A stretch of DNA of 64,000 bases from Parascedosporium putredinis (GCA_949357655.1 CASHTG010000001.1:1364001-1428000), one strand, 5' to 3'; shown: positions 48,872 to 61,706, counted from the stretch's first letter. Numbers and translations are program-made. Notes: generated by a model from the sequence alone, not told the origin.

Positions 48872-49749
48872 TCATGCCGAGAGTGCGAATATCTTCGTTC
48901 TCAGCTTCTCCAGGCCGCTATGAGAAGCCCTATGACGGCCTCTCTCGCCTTTCGCCCTGGCCTCTATTGACCTTGATCTATACCTCGAGTCTTCCCCCAG
49001 CCCCCACTCGTGAGCTTCTCTGTAGCTATGCCTCTCGTCCCATCCCATCTCATCACCCGCAAATTCTTGGTAGGTTGTGGGAATTCTGCTCTGCGCTGCC
49101 GTCGGGAGGGGGATTTCATACTGTTCCCAGTAGTCTTTCCTCTCCGCTTTCGTTCTGCGGTGCTTTGGAATTGTAGGCCACATGAATATGTTTGAGTACA
49201 TGCCCTTGCCTGGTGTATACAGTAGATACTCGCGCACGCCTAGAGTAGAAATAAGTTATCAGCACCGTCTCATAGCCTCCTCGAAAACACACCGCTTCCC
49301 GTATTGAACTTACCATTAGACCAGAAGCACGCCTTGTAGAGCTGTGTAGGATCATTTGTGTGGCCGACCCATTGCGACCAGCTGTGCCGAAACGGCTCTT
49401 TCGAGCCAATACGCGTCAGAACCAGACCACGCGGCAGTATCTGCGATCTCGTGTTGGTGCTTGTTGGCACCAGTGCCGGCAGATTCGCGAGCCTGCTAGC
49501 CTGCCTCCCCTCACTGTCCGAGATTTCGGTCTTTTTCGAGGAAGATTTCTGCCGTTTACTGGGGCGATGACCGTCGTACACGTGCGAGATCTCTTCACAG
49601 TCGCACTCCCTACGCAAACAAGTCGGACACTCGGATAAAGCCTCCGTCCCCGCCGAGGTCATGAAGTAGTCCATATCTGGTGGGAGATTCCAGCAAGGGC
49701 ACTGCGTGTGTCCGCAGATGAAACACCTGTTAACGATGCGCACTAACAT
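48872..49749 (-). CDS. Cys-rich conserved-looking protein of unknown function
   Basis: Not recognised. Two exons (49749-49314 and 49239-48872) around a 74-nt intron, 267 residues, no frame break. The N-terminus is rich in paired cysteines: CFICGHTQCPCW at residues 9-20 and CPTCLRRECDCEEISH at about 41-56, giving eight cysteines spaced in the way of zinc-binding modules. Next comes a basic nuclear-localisation-like cluster (RPSKRQKSSSKK), then a Trp-containing region (FRHSWSQWVGHTNDP), and a charged C-terminal half with IPKHRRTKAERKDYWEQYEI and several Arg/Glu-rich stretches. The intron phase and long uninterrupted frames argue for a real gene. A nuclear zinc-binding role is inference. Confidence 0.75.
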
Positions 49750-51625
49750 GGTAGAATGACGGGAGATGTTTCGAGTTGGTTCCGAGATTTAGATAGAGTT
49801 GCTTGGTGTTACAGTCTTATCTAGCTTTGAGGAAAACTAGAAGCTTACTGAGGGCGGTAGATGGCGATAGTTGAGTAGACCTAGGATGGTGACGGCGTGC
49901 TCTATAAGTAGAAAGACCAAGTCGTCTTGTCGAACCAGCTTTTGTATTTGGTTGTCAAAGGGATTTCGCGGAAGTGAAATTTTGGTCATCGATTACTAGC
50001 TAGAATAAGAGCTGCCATTTCTGCAATCGTACCGCGATGATGTGGACGTGGATGTAATTCCAATGTTGGACTCATCTTGAAATGGAAAGTAAGAAGGGTG
50101 GCCACCCATACAACATACTCGGAAAGGCCCGTTGTTTTGTTCTACCAGGGTGGCCCCCATATCGAGGGGTAACCCTCTCTTGATGCTGCTGGCAGTAGCA
50201 TCAGCATGACCTCCCCTCCCTCCCCGAAGAAAAGATCGAAACCATCAATCGATGCTGGTGCAGTCTGAGGTCCTTCGGTTCGCGCCGCAGCGATAGCTGA
50301 CATCCCTCGCAGCTGATGGGAGCGGGGTGGAGAAGAGCCAGGCCGGCGATTGGTAGAGTGTGGACCAAATAAGGGACGGGGGATAAAAAGTGGAATCTCG
50401 GCACAAGCAAGAGGTGCTGCCTGTATCAGGCGCCACTCGTCTTCCCATCTTGGACAAGGGAATGGTGCCTGACATCAAACTCCACCTAGTCTCGGGATGC
50501 AATTTTGGATGCGCTGATGTCGAGACCACGGGTGATGGAGGTTGAACTTTGATTCTGATTCGCCCGAGATGGTCAAAGGGCCAGGTGATCTCGTTGGCCC
50601 GAATCTTGGGAAAGAGAGAGAGGTGGGGGTTGCTCTCTCACTCTCTCACTACCTCTCGTTTGTGCAACCTGGCGCGGATATCGGTGGGAGGAAATTCCAT
50701 TTGCGACGGAGGCAGATGCCTTCCATACCTCCCCTGTCTTCCCTCTATGTACCTTAAAATGTTGCCGAGACACGCCTCCTAGAAGGCACTAGTTTAGTCA
50801 AAAATGACATTGGGAATGGCGCCCACCCTTTACCATGATGGCATGAGTGGAGGTGTCGAAAACGCCAGCCATGACAGAATTAACCTGCGACCTGTTTTGC
50901 TTTTGCGGCATTACTTTACCCTTCCCTTCCCTTGATCTTATATTTTACATATTCTACCTAATCTATCAACTTGGCTTTTTGAATTTCTGTTGCGCAGATC
51001 ACCTATCGTTGCCTTAGAGAGAGCCAGAGGAGGGGTCGTTTATCAATTTTTTAAAAAAACATTCTAGTATACCTTTGGCACTATTTCTTATACTTCCTAG
51101 TGTATAGATGTGATGTTTTTATTTTCTAGGAAACTTGATGTGATACCCTGGGTTTTGTAATTCGTCGAGGCAAGCGAGGGTGATAGGCCAACATGAAGAT
51201 TTACTAATACTATTCCTTGACTGAAAGAATACCTTACTTGTACGTGCCTTGATGTACACTCTGTCAAGCTCCTGCCTTCTCCGCTGAGTTGCTCCTTCTC
51301 TCTCCTTCGCTCACCTCACGTCACTCTTTGCCCCACTTAGGGGCCGGTGGTGCCTTCCCAGCAGAACTCCAACTCCCGCCCGTGGCCACTTTTGGCCCCA
51401 CCATCAACCTCATATCGACTTCGTCCTCCGAGACTTGATCCCTCAGCTCTTCCCAAAACCTGGCCACAATATCCCACCATAAATTACTCGACAAGCCATT
51501 CCTTTTGCTGGCCAAAAGTTACATATCTCCTACTCGTCACCATTCCTTGCTTGAGGTTACCCTCGGCCCCCTGTGTCTCGTCTCCTTCTCACCCTCCCTC
51601 CCCCGCCTGAGGAACTTACCTCACC
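49750..51625. other. Gene-free stretch: divergent upstream regions of the Cys-rich gene and UBC7
   Basis: 1.9 kb with no recognisable coding sequence. 50900-51150 is AT-rich. The 371 bp before UBC7 (51255-51625) contain no plus-strand ATG and are pyrimidine-rich, as expected for a leader. Confidence 0.55.
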
Positions 51626-52342
51626 ATGGCGCAGTCGACAGCCCACCGCCGCCTTTTGCAAGAGTACCGCGCACTCACCAACAACCCTCCCGAGGGCATT
51701 ACTGCCGGTCCCGTGTCCGAGGACGACCTGTTGCACTGGGAGGCTCTGATTCAAGGCCCCGAGGGCACCCCCTTCGAAGGCGGTGTCTTTCCCGCGGAGC
51801 TTAAATTTCCCAAGGACTACCCCTGGCGCCGCCCACCATGCGATTCCTGACGGACATGTGGCATCCCAACAGTAGGTCTCTCCTCCCACACTTGTTCCAT
51901 CTTGGTCACCCCTTTCTCAACGCGCGTGACCCTACCGCGCATCACCTCTGTTCGTCGTCGCACCACCCGCAACCTGAGAGAAGCGCCACCTCTCATTCGT
52001 CGCATACACCTTCCTTAGCACCGCGTTTCTGCTACTTTGTAAATTCTCCTAAACTAACAATGGACTTTTTCCACTTTCCTCCTGTGTAGTTTACGCAAGT
52101 GGCCTTGTTTGTATTTCCATCCTCCACGCCCCGGGTGACGACCCGAACCATTACGAGCACGCCTCCGAGCGTTGGTCCCCCATCCAATCTGTCGAGAAAA
52201 TTCTCATCAGCGTCATGAGCATGCTTGCCGAGCCCAACGATGAGAGCCCTGCCAACGTGGAGGCCGCTAAGATGTGGAGAGATAGGAGGGCCGAGTACGA
52301 ACAAAAGTGAAGGACGATGTCAGGAAGTCACTTGGCTTATAA
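51626..52342 (+). CDS. UBC7: Ubiquitin-conjugating enzyme E2, Ubc7/UBE2G2 type
   Basis: E2 of ER-associated degradation; in yeast it is tethered by Cue1 and serves the ligases Hrd1 and Doa10. Exons 51626-51871 and 52090-52342, separated by a 218-nt intron; 166 residues, the usual Ubc7 length. Motifs: LLQEYRALTNNPPEGITAGP, WEALIQGPEGTPFEGGVFPA, the HPN motif in MWHPN just before the intron, the active-site Cys in GLVCISILHAPGDDPNHYEH, which also holds the acidic-loop insert diagnostic of the Ubc7/Cdc34 branch, then SVMSMLAEPNDESPANVEAA. Two contractions: one C near 51821, which breaks KDYPLAPPT, and one A at 52303-52306, which makes a false stop after EYEQK; corrected, the protein ends VRKSLGL with TAA at 52340-52342. 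Convergent with SWA2. Confidence 0.96.
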
Positions 52343-52766
52343 ACTGGTTCGCGAAGCGATGGCGAGGGAAAAAAAGGGGGCAGTGGGAGTAATGCACAAT
52401 CAGCGCGTCTCACCTCCCTTCCCTATATCGCACCTGAGTACCTGAGGGCAGGATGGCTCTTTTCTATCCTATGGCGGGCATAGCGTAGAGATACATTCGT
52501 CCCGTGTCAGCACGCATTGCTTGGTGTTTTTGCTCTTTACGATCACGCAGAATGGTCATGTAGTTTATCGTTAAATATGGCAATATGTTTCAAGGCAGAA
52601 GAACCTCGCCGCTCTATTCATACTCAGATGCTCGCCGCGACTTTTCTCTATCAACGCCCCAAAAGTCTTTAGTCGGCCGCTAAATGCACGGGAATTGGGA
52701 ATACATGGAGAAGGGTCAACCAAAAAGAAACAAAAAAGGGAAATGCGAAAGGGTCACTTTTCCTGC
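52343..52766. other. Convergent 3' flanks of UBC7 and SWA2
   Basis: 424 bp between two converging gene ends. No gene or structure stands out. Confidence 0.55.
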
Positions 52767-55701
52767 CTACAGCCCGTTCTCTGCCTTGAACTTGTCCCAA
52801 CTCTCGTTGAGCGTGCTAAATACTGTTCCGGCGATGAGCCGGACCTCTGTCGAGGCATTTTGGGGCAACTACGTTGATCCATTGGGTTAGCTTTTCATCC
52901 ATGTCAAGGTGAAGTATTGGTCCTGGGGAAGGTGGAGTTGTGTCTCTCAAAGGGGGAGGACGAGTTGAGCGAAACAACACGTCGCCTACACAAGATACGT
53001 CTTCTCACCCCATCAACTGAAAAAAAAAAAAAAAACAAGGGATGGCTGGTTTACGTACCTTGTCTGGATGGGTCTTGGCAATGGCCTTCATATACACGAT
53101 CTTGACCTTGTTCGCCATGACGAGCTCGTGAAGGCCCACCTTTTTCCATCCGCTGCCCTCCCAAAGCACCTGGTCCAGGCTGCCGAGCAGCGCGCGGAGG
53201 TTCTCCTTCTTGCCGTCGCGCCACGACGCCAACTTGGCGTCCACGCGCTCCGAGATGGCAAACTTCTCCTCGTCCTCGCGCGCGGCCGCCTCGTTGGCCG
53301 CGCGCAGCCTCACCACGGCCTCGGAGCTCTTTTGGGGGCCAAGGTCGGCGAGCGCCGAGGGCCGCGGGGTGGGTCTCGCGGCGGCGGCGGCGGGGCGCGG
53401 TGCGGGTTTGGGCTTGGGTGCTAGGGCCTTTTGGCATCGCTGGCGACCGGCGATGGCGGATGCGCCGCCGACACCGGCCTCCACGCAAAGCTGCCAGACG
53501 GTGCCGGCGTCGGCCCACCGCTCCATCTGCTCGAGGGCCTCTGCCTTGCGGCTGAGCGCTTTTCCGTACAGGTCCTTCATGTCGCGGTGCTCCTCGCCTC
53601 CGGTCTCGACCTTGACAGCGACCGTCTCGCCCTGGCCGAGGCTAGGGCCGATGAGGTTGACGGCTGCGTCTGCGTCCTCGAGCGCCCTCTTGGGCTCTCC
53701 GGTCTTGAGACTCGTCAGGGCGCGGTTCGTGAGCAAGACAATGGCGAGAGGGTGGGCCGCCGGAACGGCCGAGAGAGACGCGGAGTAGGATTCGTGGGCC
53801 GAGGCAAAGTCGCCGCGCTTGAAATGCGCTGTTCCTTCTAGTCGGTGCTTGGTGGATGACTGCAAGGCCGCAGGCGAAATGGCTGGGATCTGGCGCGTAG
53901 GCCGAGGCGTGGCCTTGCGCACGGGGGCGGGTGCCGGCCTGGGAGTCGACGCTGCCGGTGCGGGCGACCTCTGGGCCGGTCGTTGAGGTAGTCTTGTGGA
54001 CGGCGTCGAAGACGTCCCAAAGAGAAGATCGGGTTCCTCTGCTGGGGGTGGTGGGGGCTTGGACTCCTCTGCCGCTGGGGTCGCCTTGCGCCTTCGGTTC
54101 GGGCTCACGTAGGAAGTGAAATTACCATCATCCGCGGCAAGCTTGTTGAGCCGGGACCGCGGGTCGAGAGGCTGCGACTGCTGCTGCCACTTGGGAGTCG
54201 CTGTGCTCTGTCGACTCGACGGAGCAGGGTGTGCGGGCGACCGCTCCCGGGAGGAAGACGGCTGCTGTTGCGTGTGAGCCTGCTGCCGGCGACTCGGACG
54301 CGACCCGGACGCGAGCATCCCGGCCTCGTCGGTAATTTCGGGGTGCTTCTCGGACCCTCGCACCATATCTTGTTGCGCCGAGCGCATCCATTTCGGCTGG
54401 TTCGGATCGCCCTCGTATTGGAAATCGGCGACTGCCTGCTGCACCTTCTTTGCCCCGTTTTCCAGAGCGAATTGGCTGTTTTGAAGATGCTGGTCCCCAT
54501 TGCGGCAGCCGTCTTGGCCAAGTCGTCTCCGCCGGCTGCCGGCCGGCTGCTGCTTCGCGACGTATCCTTGGACCATGGAGGTTGCGCCTGTCCCGGAGAA
54601 GCATCGCGGGTATCCCTGGCTGGCCGCTGCGAGGCGCCTCCCCTTGGCCTTTTCCTTGGATTGGCGATGCGCGTCATCGAGAAGCCAGTTCACGGCAGAC
54701 TGCACGTTCAAGCCGGCGCCGCTCTCTGTGAGTCCGCGCCTGGCATCCTCGGGGCTGAACCCGTAATCTACGAGTTGCGCAACAGCTTTATCAAACGGAT
54801 CGGACCGTCCACCGCTCGGCCGACCGCGCGCGGGTGCGGCTGGTGCCGGCGGCTCGTCGTCGTCATCGGAATCGGATTCGGACAGTTCGATGGGTTTGCC
54901 GGGCTCGGGTTGCTTCGACGCCTCTTGCCGTTGCCGAACCTGCTCGACCGGTAAGCCAAGGTCGCCTAAGAAATCGTCGTCTGCGCTGGCAACGGCAGGT
55001 TGCGTGCTCGGCTTGGCTGCAGCTTTCCGGTTCGCTAGCTGGTTGAGGCCGAACGGGTCGTCATCGTCGTCGTCGACGCCGGGGAACCCCGACTTGCTGG
55101 AGGCACCGCCGCCGGGCGCTGTTGTCGCGTTCCACGACGTGGGGTTACTCAGGTCCAGGCCAGGCGGGGGCGTAGGCTTGCTTGGTTGAGGCGGTGGGGG
55201 TAGTGGCTTGCGTTGTCGACTTTTGTGTCAGCTCGGAAAGCGGCGAACAGATCATCATCGCCCCGGGCGGGGTTGGTCTGGACGTGTTAGACGGGGAGGG
55301 ATGGCCGGTGAAGAGGTCCGTGACGTTGCCCCAGAGCCCAATGAGTCGAGGAAATGGCTGCCGAACTGCGATTCGGCCTGCTTTCGGCGCTCCTCCTCCT
55401 TCTTGCGTTTCTCGGCCTCGAGGCGCTCCTGCTGCTCCTTTAAGCTGAGGGTCGCGCTCGGTTTGGAGGAGGAGCCGAAATTGACGAGGTTGCTGAAGCT
55501 ATCCTGAGGAGCCTTTGCCGCAGGTTTCGGGCCAGAGGCGCCGGACCCTTGCGCGGAGATTGGGGTGTTCCTGCCCGAAGCAAAGGGGGACGGCGATGGC
55601 CGGAGGGACGGATAGGAGCTGTAGGCGGGCGTCGGTGTGGGGTTGGCTGGCTTGGAACTCTGGCTGGAACTTGTCCAGCTCAGACCCGCAAGATCATCCA
55701 T
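52767..55701 (-). CDS. SWA2: Auxilin-like J-domain protein Swa2
   Basis: Cytosolic cofactor that recruits Hsp70 to uncoat clathrin-coated vesicles and also works in ER inheritance. Exons 55701-53059 and 52868-52767 around a 190-nt intron that holds a 15-base A run; about 914 residues. In order: Ser/Pro-rich N-terminus with PFASGRNTPISAQGSG, FGSHFLDSL and DDDDDPFGLNQL acidic motifs (clathrin/adaptor-type binding region), a UBA domain (AVAQLVDYGFSPEDARRGLT), WMRSAQQDMVRG linker, TPR repeats (HFKRGDFASAHESYSASLSA; YGKALSRKAEALEQMERWAD), and the J domain with AIAKTHPDK at the splice site, continuing LPQNASTEVRLIAGTVFSTL and ending ESWDKFKAENGL. At least four shifts: two between about 55340 and 55190, one near 54620 and one G lost at 54453-54456. 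Confidence 0.93.
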
Positions 55702-58700
55702 GGCGGGGGCAAGGGAGGTAACTGGACACTAGACTGTCTTTTGGAGCGTTTCCGAAATCATTGAACCATGACAGGTTGTCTGACCGTTGAAAGCGTTGAA
55801 AGAGAGTTGGTGGTGGATGAGGGGCTAGAGGTTGGGGTAGGTCCTTCAGGCAGGTGTTGCAGTGAGGGACACCTTGACTTCGACCATTGATCAGCTCTTC
55901 CCAACCCGCATTCCAAACCCAGGGGTGCCCAAATTACGAAGTAGACGGACACGAGGGGAGCGCCCCTATGGCATCCTCCGCCAGCTGACAATCCTCCGGA
56001 AAACAGCTGTCAAATCGCGATCGAAGCATGGGTGCTGGTAGCGTGGTTTTGGCTTACTCATCCGCCTCTTCCACCAAAGGAGACCTTTAACCTTAAAACA
56101 AGCGGAGGGTGCGAAAGAGTATCAAATGGTTCTATGTTTCAGGGTCCAGAATTTCCTCCACATTACATCAGGCTTGTCATCTGATAAGTACATGTGGTAA
56201 GCTGCTTCATACAATGGATGATTCTCTCCTGTATAAATGGGATTTAGTATGCGGGGATTATAGTTTAATGTTCATCCCACGTTGCTCCCGCCGATCACAT
56301 CTTTACTCTAGCTCACCATAGACGTGGTGGTCAAGCTTTAAACGGTTCCAGCTCTTGCGTTTGGTATTAACACCGCCAAGTAGCAATTCAAAATCCCCAC
56401 AGCCACTTACAACAAGGCTCCCTGCTCCCCCGAACTGAATGCACCTGAAAGCAATTTTACCTCTTCACCCGCAAGGTGCCGAGCCGGGATGAAGTCGGGC
56501 AGGAGACGCACGTTGTCTACTAGGACAATAACAGGGCGGGGTAAAAAAGCCCACAAATGCTAGCAAGAAGAAGAAGAAGAAGAAGAAGAAGAAGAAGAAA
56601 AGGTGAAAAGTGCCTTGAATTATTCGCACATTTTTGCCCACGCAGCATCGTACAACGTCTTGGCCAGAGGATAGCGATAGCATGGTTCAACGGTACGAGC
56701 TGCGCGGCCGTTGAGGGGCCCTTCTCGTTTGTAGCCGTTAACTTTTGGGGTTACGCACTGAGTATGGTTTGTTTTCGACTGAGGATACAATGAGGCACAT
56801 GCAGGGGATTGGCTTTTATCAAACTACGCTTCAATCACATAACTTTTGAATTCCAACGACTGTCTGCAAGAGTCAATGACGTGCTTGTCTGCAAGTAATT
56901 CAGGCGCTTCGGCCTGATATAAACCTGAAGAAAAAGAAAGAGGAAAAAATACTACTTCTGGAGTGGCCTAGGCCATCTTGTTCTTCTTGTCAAGTCAACG
57001 TATAATACCTCACTATTCCAGCGCTTCGGGCAGTCAAGCTCAGCCTCAGATGAGGGCAAGGGGTCTTCGAGGGTGGGCGCATCGAGGGCTTGTCGTCAAG
57101 TCGTGACTGGGCCTGGATTGTGGCGTTCTGGGGAGCCGGGAAGCGCGGGGCGGTGATTGGTTCTTGGTTGACCCTGAAATTCGTTTCATGTTCGACCAGG
57201 TGGTCGCGCCCGGATCATTGGATACTCCTCTGTGCGGTCGCATTTCAGTGTTCCCGTCACAGTAGATATCTTGGAGGTCTTACTGTGACGATGTTGTACA
57301 CCCCGAGGCCGGGTACCCTTTGGCTCCGCCGTGCGTCCCCTTGTCTCCCCTTTTGTTCCCCCTTTGTTGCATTTGTCGCAATTTCACAAGGCCCTTGGCT
57401 TCGAGCAAGATCACAAATGGGGGCATGATGGGCAGTGAATGACCGATGGACCGGAATGGAAGAGCCGTGGTGGTCATCACGGAGATGGAAAATTCTGGAG
57501 ACTTTGGTTAGCAATGAGCCAGACAGGCTAGACAGAGGGCCCAGCCCAGGTCAGTCAGTCCTGTCAACCCTCTTCACGATTTCTGCTATTATTCTGCTAT
57601 TAGTGATAAGAGAGCAGTGGGGCAGTAAGGAATCTGCCAGTCAGGAATCCGTCCCCCTTCCAGGGGTACTGAATGGGCTTGATGGGATCGATCGATTGAT
57701 CCATCGATGGCTTTTGCCGTTAGAACGCCACCGACGGGGATGGGAGTCTGGCTGGGTCAGTGAGTGACACCCACGCGGGGTTTTTGCTGGGCATGTGTTA
57801 GCTTGGGGCCCTGGACGACATATGTCACGACAGAGACCGAGAGAGGCCAGCGACACCAGAACAGTTGAGCTCATCGTCCGTCTCAGCGCTTGGCACCTGC
57901 GCTCCCACTTTCTTGTCACGGAGAGTCAAGGGTCGAAGCGGCGGTCCAAAAGGTCTCACTTGTTCTAAGCCTTCCAAGCCTTCCAAGGCTGCTTTACCCA
58001 CATTGATGGTAAAATGGGGTTTAGAAAAAGCAAGACGGTTTTCGTAACCTTGACGCTCTTTGGCTCTCTCAGACGGCATTTGAGCGTTGATCGGCCTTGG
58101 GCAAAAAAGTAACAAACGGGCGGTTGTGGCGAAGGTGGAAAACTTGGAGGAGCAAACAAATCAATCAATGGCTCAATGGCTGAACGCAGGAAGCTCGGTT
58201 GCTATGACTGGTTTTTGCGCTTCTACTTTTCGTTTGTCTAAGAAACCGTTGACTCACCTTTCCTTTCTCTTGCCTATTTGCTAGCTAGACTAGTAGTATA
58301 TCGCTGTCGTCTCGAGATGAACATGCCCTTTTGCCCTCTGGCCTGTTCGTCTCAGTTCTCGACGGAGGAGGCCAAACCAAGATCATAAAGCAACCAAGTT
58401 CATAAGAGTTTCCTTGCATCGGACAAAAATCATGTTCCCATCGCCCATTCGTTTTGACAAACACACAACACACTGTCGAACGTGACCGTCTCCCCGGTAG
58501 TGCTTCGTGCTACAAGTGCTACGCCTTCCACGGGCTGCGTGTGTGTGTGTGTCGTGCGACCAGCATGCCGGGACACACATATGCACACAGCCTGGTGCCA
58601 CACTTGGGAAACATGGTTGAGATAGGCGGCGGCATTAAGGTCGGGAGGGCGAAGGATCATCAGAGATGATTAGCAAAAGGGCGGGAAAAACCTGGTACGG

Positions 58701-60798
58701 TCCCCATTTTGCACCTCAATCATGTTGCCCACCAACTTAACCCAACCCACCTTGGTATTAACTGTCTTTGACGTTCCGTTCCTGGGGTCGATCCTTTGCC
58801 GAAAATCCTCTGGCCCCTGTCCCAGCTTGAGGCACCGCAAAAGGTCGAGGATGGGGGTTTTGGATCCATTTCACTGAATCCGCTACTCAAAGAAATACAT
58901 CATTGCTGCACCATCCCCATAAAATGGTCCAATTGAGCTATTGTATTATTATCTACAAGTACGAGGCCGCATTCAAACGCAGACGCCGACCGAGGCACAT
59001 GCGCACTATCTTTCCGTTGATCCATCGGAGCGGATGCGTCCAGCCTTCCTTTGCTCCACTCAAGAGTGCAAGTTGTCGGAAAAGTCAATTCCAAGGACAA
59101 TTGATCATTGATGTGTAACTTTGAAGTCTTTTGAAAACCTTTTTGTTTCCTCAATTCAGCTGTCCCACCTCCGTCAAGAGGTCAAACGCAATCGCTCAAC
59201 ATCCATGGAGTCTGTAGCACAGAGCACAGAGCCAGCACAGGGACAGCTGCCCCTTCTTGCTGTGTGCCCCCAAGACACCAGTTGACCCCACTTTGTAACC
59301 CTCCAATGTAAATGGATGCTGTGTCCTGTGTCCCTTGCAGTTTCTGCGACCATTTACCCTTGTGGCCCTTTGCCGTGTTCCGTGTCGTCGTCAAATCCTC
59401 AACCATTGAAACTACCAAAGCCTACAATGCCCATCCCAATTGACCCATTCCATTAATTGATCCCTGCGGACATTGCTGACATTACTCAAGTACTGTTGGT
59501 CCGCGCTTGCCTGCCCCTCAAGCCCCTCAGTCTGGACGCTGTTCGATGATGGTGGTTCGCGCGTGGTCCTTTGTAATTTCTACAACTTCGAAACATGCTG
59601 CTCAGCCACGCCTTCACAGGTTGCGATCATGACCTCACAAGATAAAGAGGAAGGGAAAAAAACGAAAAGAAAAGAAAAGAAAAGAGTGCCGGTCTACCGA
59701 GGCAATGTCGTCGCCATCTGCTTCTTAGCCATGATGGGGATGAATCGCGCGGGCCCAGCTCCTCTCCTCGCTCATGCAGCAAGCAGAGATGGATGGTGAG
59801 CCACCGCCAAGATGAACAGACGGGGAGAGTCCTACCAAGAACCGTACTATGCGGTCATCGGAGACGTGTGTGGCCGGGAGATAGGGATCGCTGGCATCTG
59901 TGATTTCCTCGCAGATCCCCTGTACGCGGGTGATTCGTCTTCCAAGATGGATGGGACTTGGCTTCCCAGAGACATCCTAACCTGGGGACTACATACAGCA
60001 TACATGAAATATCATGGAACAGAACCCAATGAGGCTGTGAAGCGGAGATGATATATCATCACCCAAAGCCAGACCCAACCCTCTCCATCCCTTGGGCCAC
60101 CATTGATCCTTGATACGCCTCCGCCCCGGCCTCTCCCAAAAGCATCTGGAACAGCCAGGCTTCTTGCAGGTTAGGATCGGCGATGCGAGTTGCGGGTCTT
60201 GATTGCGATCACTCCCCCATCCTGCCCCTTCACCTTGACCTCTTCAGCCACGCGCAAGGAAAAGAATATCGAGGCCTGACGCCATAACGGGTTGGAGAAA
60301 AAAAGAAAAATAAAGAAAGAAAACCACGAGAACAGGTGGATGAACCACTGCCGCTGTGGACTCTTGAGTCGGATAATAGTAATCGCTTGTCCCACATCGT
60401 CATTTATCTCTCCGCCTTCAACCCCTTCTTATGCAGTAGACGAGGCCGGACGGAGCAGACAGCCAAGGGGCCAAAACAACAGACGTGCCCCTCTCCTTCC
60501 TCTTCTTCCCCTTTGCCTTGGAGTTTGGCTTGGACACTGACCGTCATCTCAAGCATCCCCAAAGGTCCCCCTGGCTAATTAGCCAGTTCGGTGTCCCAGT
60601 TCCTAGATTGGCTCGTTCCTCGTCGCAGAATAAAGCGCCGGCAAGAACGACCCCACGCCAGGCAAGGTGCGGCACTGTGTGGTCCAAGTACCCCAACTTT
60701 GGCTGTACCTGCATTTTGTCGAGTGGGCCTATGGGCCTGGCCCTGGCCCTGGTTCTGGCTTGGACTGGCTTGGACTGGCAGCATTGGATCAATTGATG
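55702..60798. other. 5.1 kb gene-free stretch between SWA2 and the DUF1996 leader
   Basis: Divergent upstream space of SWA2 and the DUF1996 gene. It contains an (AAG)11 run, AAAAG repeats near 59660-59690, and a possible 79-codon frame at 59812-60051 (ATG start, no recognised family). No other coding signal was found. Confidence 0.5.
56565..56597. repeat. (AAG)11 microsatellite
   Basis: Eleven exact AAG units, followed by further A. Not inside a recognisable gene. Confidence 0.95.
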
Positions 60799-61706
60799 GT
60801 CTTGCCGGGACGCACCTGCACCACACCTGGGCCACACCTGGACCACACCATCCCACCTCTTGGCCTGGTCTCTCCCGTCGTCCACTCTTCGTCTTAGTGC
60901 TGTGCTCCTTTCCTTTTCCCCCATTTCCTTAATACTACCTTGCCTTCGTCCCTAGTGGTATCTCTCTCTCTCTCTTTTCTCTCTCCTTCTTCTCTCTCCT
61001 TTCCAACTTGCGAGCCTCTCGTCAAGCTTCGTTCGGCCGCTTGTCAGTCATTCCTTTGCAAACAATCCTTTTCCAAACGCTCCTTTACCGTCTTGCTTCT
61101 GGCCTGCTTTATACTCGCATTTTCCGAGGAACTCCACCACTTCCTCCATTCGCTCATTCGCACAACCAAATTTGTGTTGATCACATTCGTTTCTTGACCA
61201 GGGCCTCTTTTTCCCGGTGGACTTAGAGAGAGAGAGAGAAGAAGAAAGGAGAAGAAAAGAAAAAGAAAGAAAGAAAGAAAGGGGAACTAGACGCAAACGA
61301 GAGGGATTTCGGACTCCTTGCGACGTCTGGACACTGGGTGGATTCTCGACAATTGGCCGCTATCCCACATCCGCGACTTACACAAGCCATCCAACAACGA
61401 CGCCGTCGATCTATAACGCCTTCGCTCCCAACCACAACCCACTTGCACAAGCACCAAAGAGCGCCGGCTCAGGAACAGTCGGACTGCCATTCGATTTTTT
61501 TCCAGACCCACCTCGAACGAAGCCCGTAAAGCGTCTGGTACTAGCTTAGACGCCCGACTTACACCGAATCGCGCCTTTTGTTTCCCGTGCACCAGGCAGT
61601 TGTCCTGATCGAATCGAGACCCCGACTTTTTTCTCCCCTTTGCGAGCGTCGTGTTTTGGTTCCGAAGATTGGCTAGCAGTCAAACTAAGTTTTCAACCAA
61701 ACAACA
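60799..61706 (+). promoter_or_regulatory. Promoter and long AUG-free leader of the DUF1996 gene
   Basis: No ATG occurs on the plus strand in these 908 bases up to the start codon, where about 14 would be expected by chance. A CT-rich tract (60958-61020) is the likely core-promoter or start region, as in many filamentous fungi; after it come a purine tract (61225-61281) and CAACAA-rich sequence just before the start (accaaacaacaATG, a good fungal context). The real transcript start must lie inside, but its exact position is not visible. Confidence 0.6.
61225..61281. repeat. Purine (AG/AAAG) low-complexity tract
   Basis: GA repeats passing into GAA and AAAG repeats within the presumed leader. 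No coding role. Confidence 0.9.

Noticed and set aside
61217..61549. Upstream coding frame of 110 codons in the DUF1996 leader
   Set aside because: It would start with GTG; the whole leader has no ATG, and the frame begins in purine repeat sequence.
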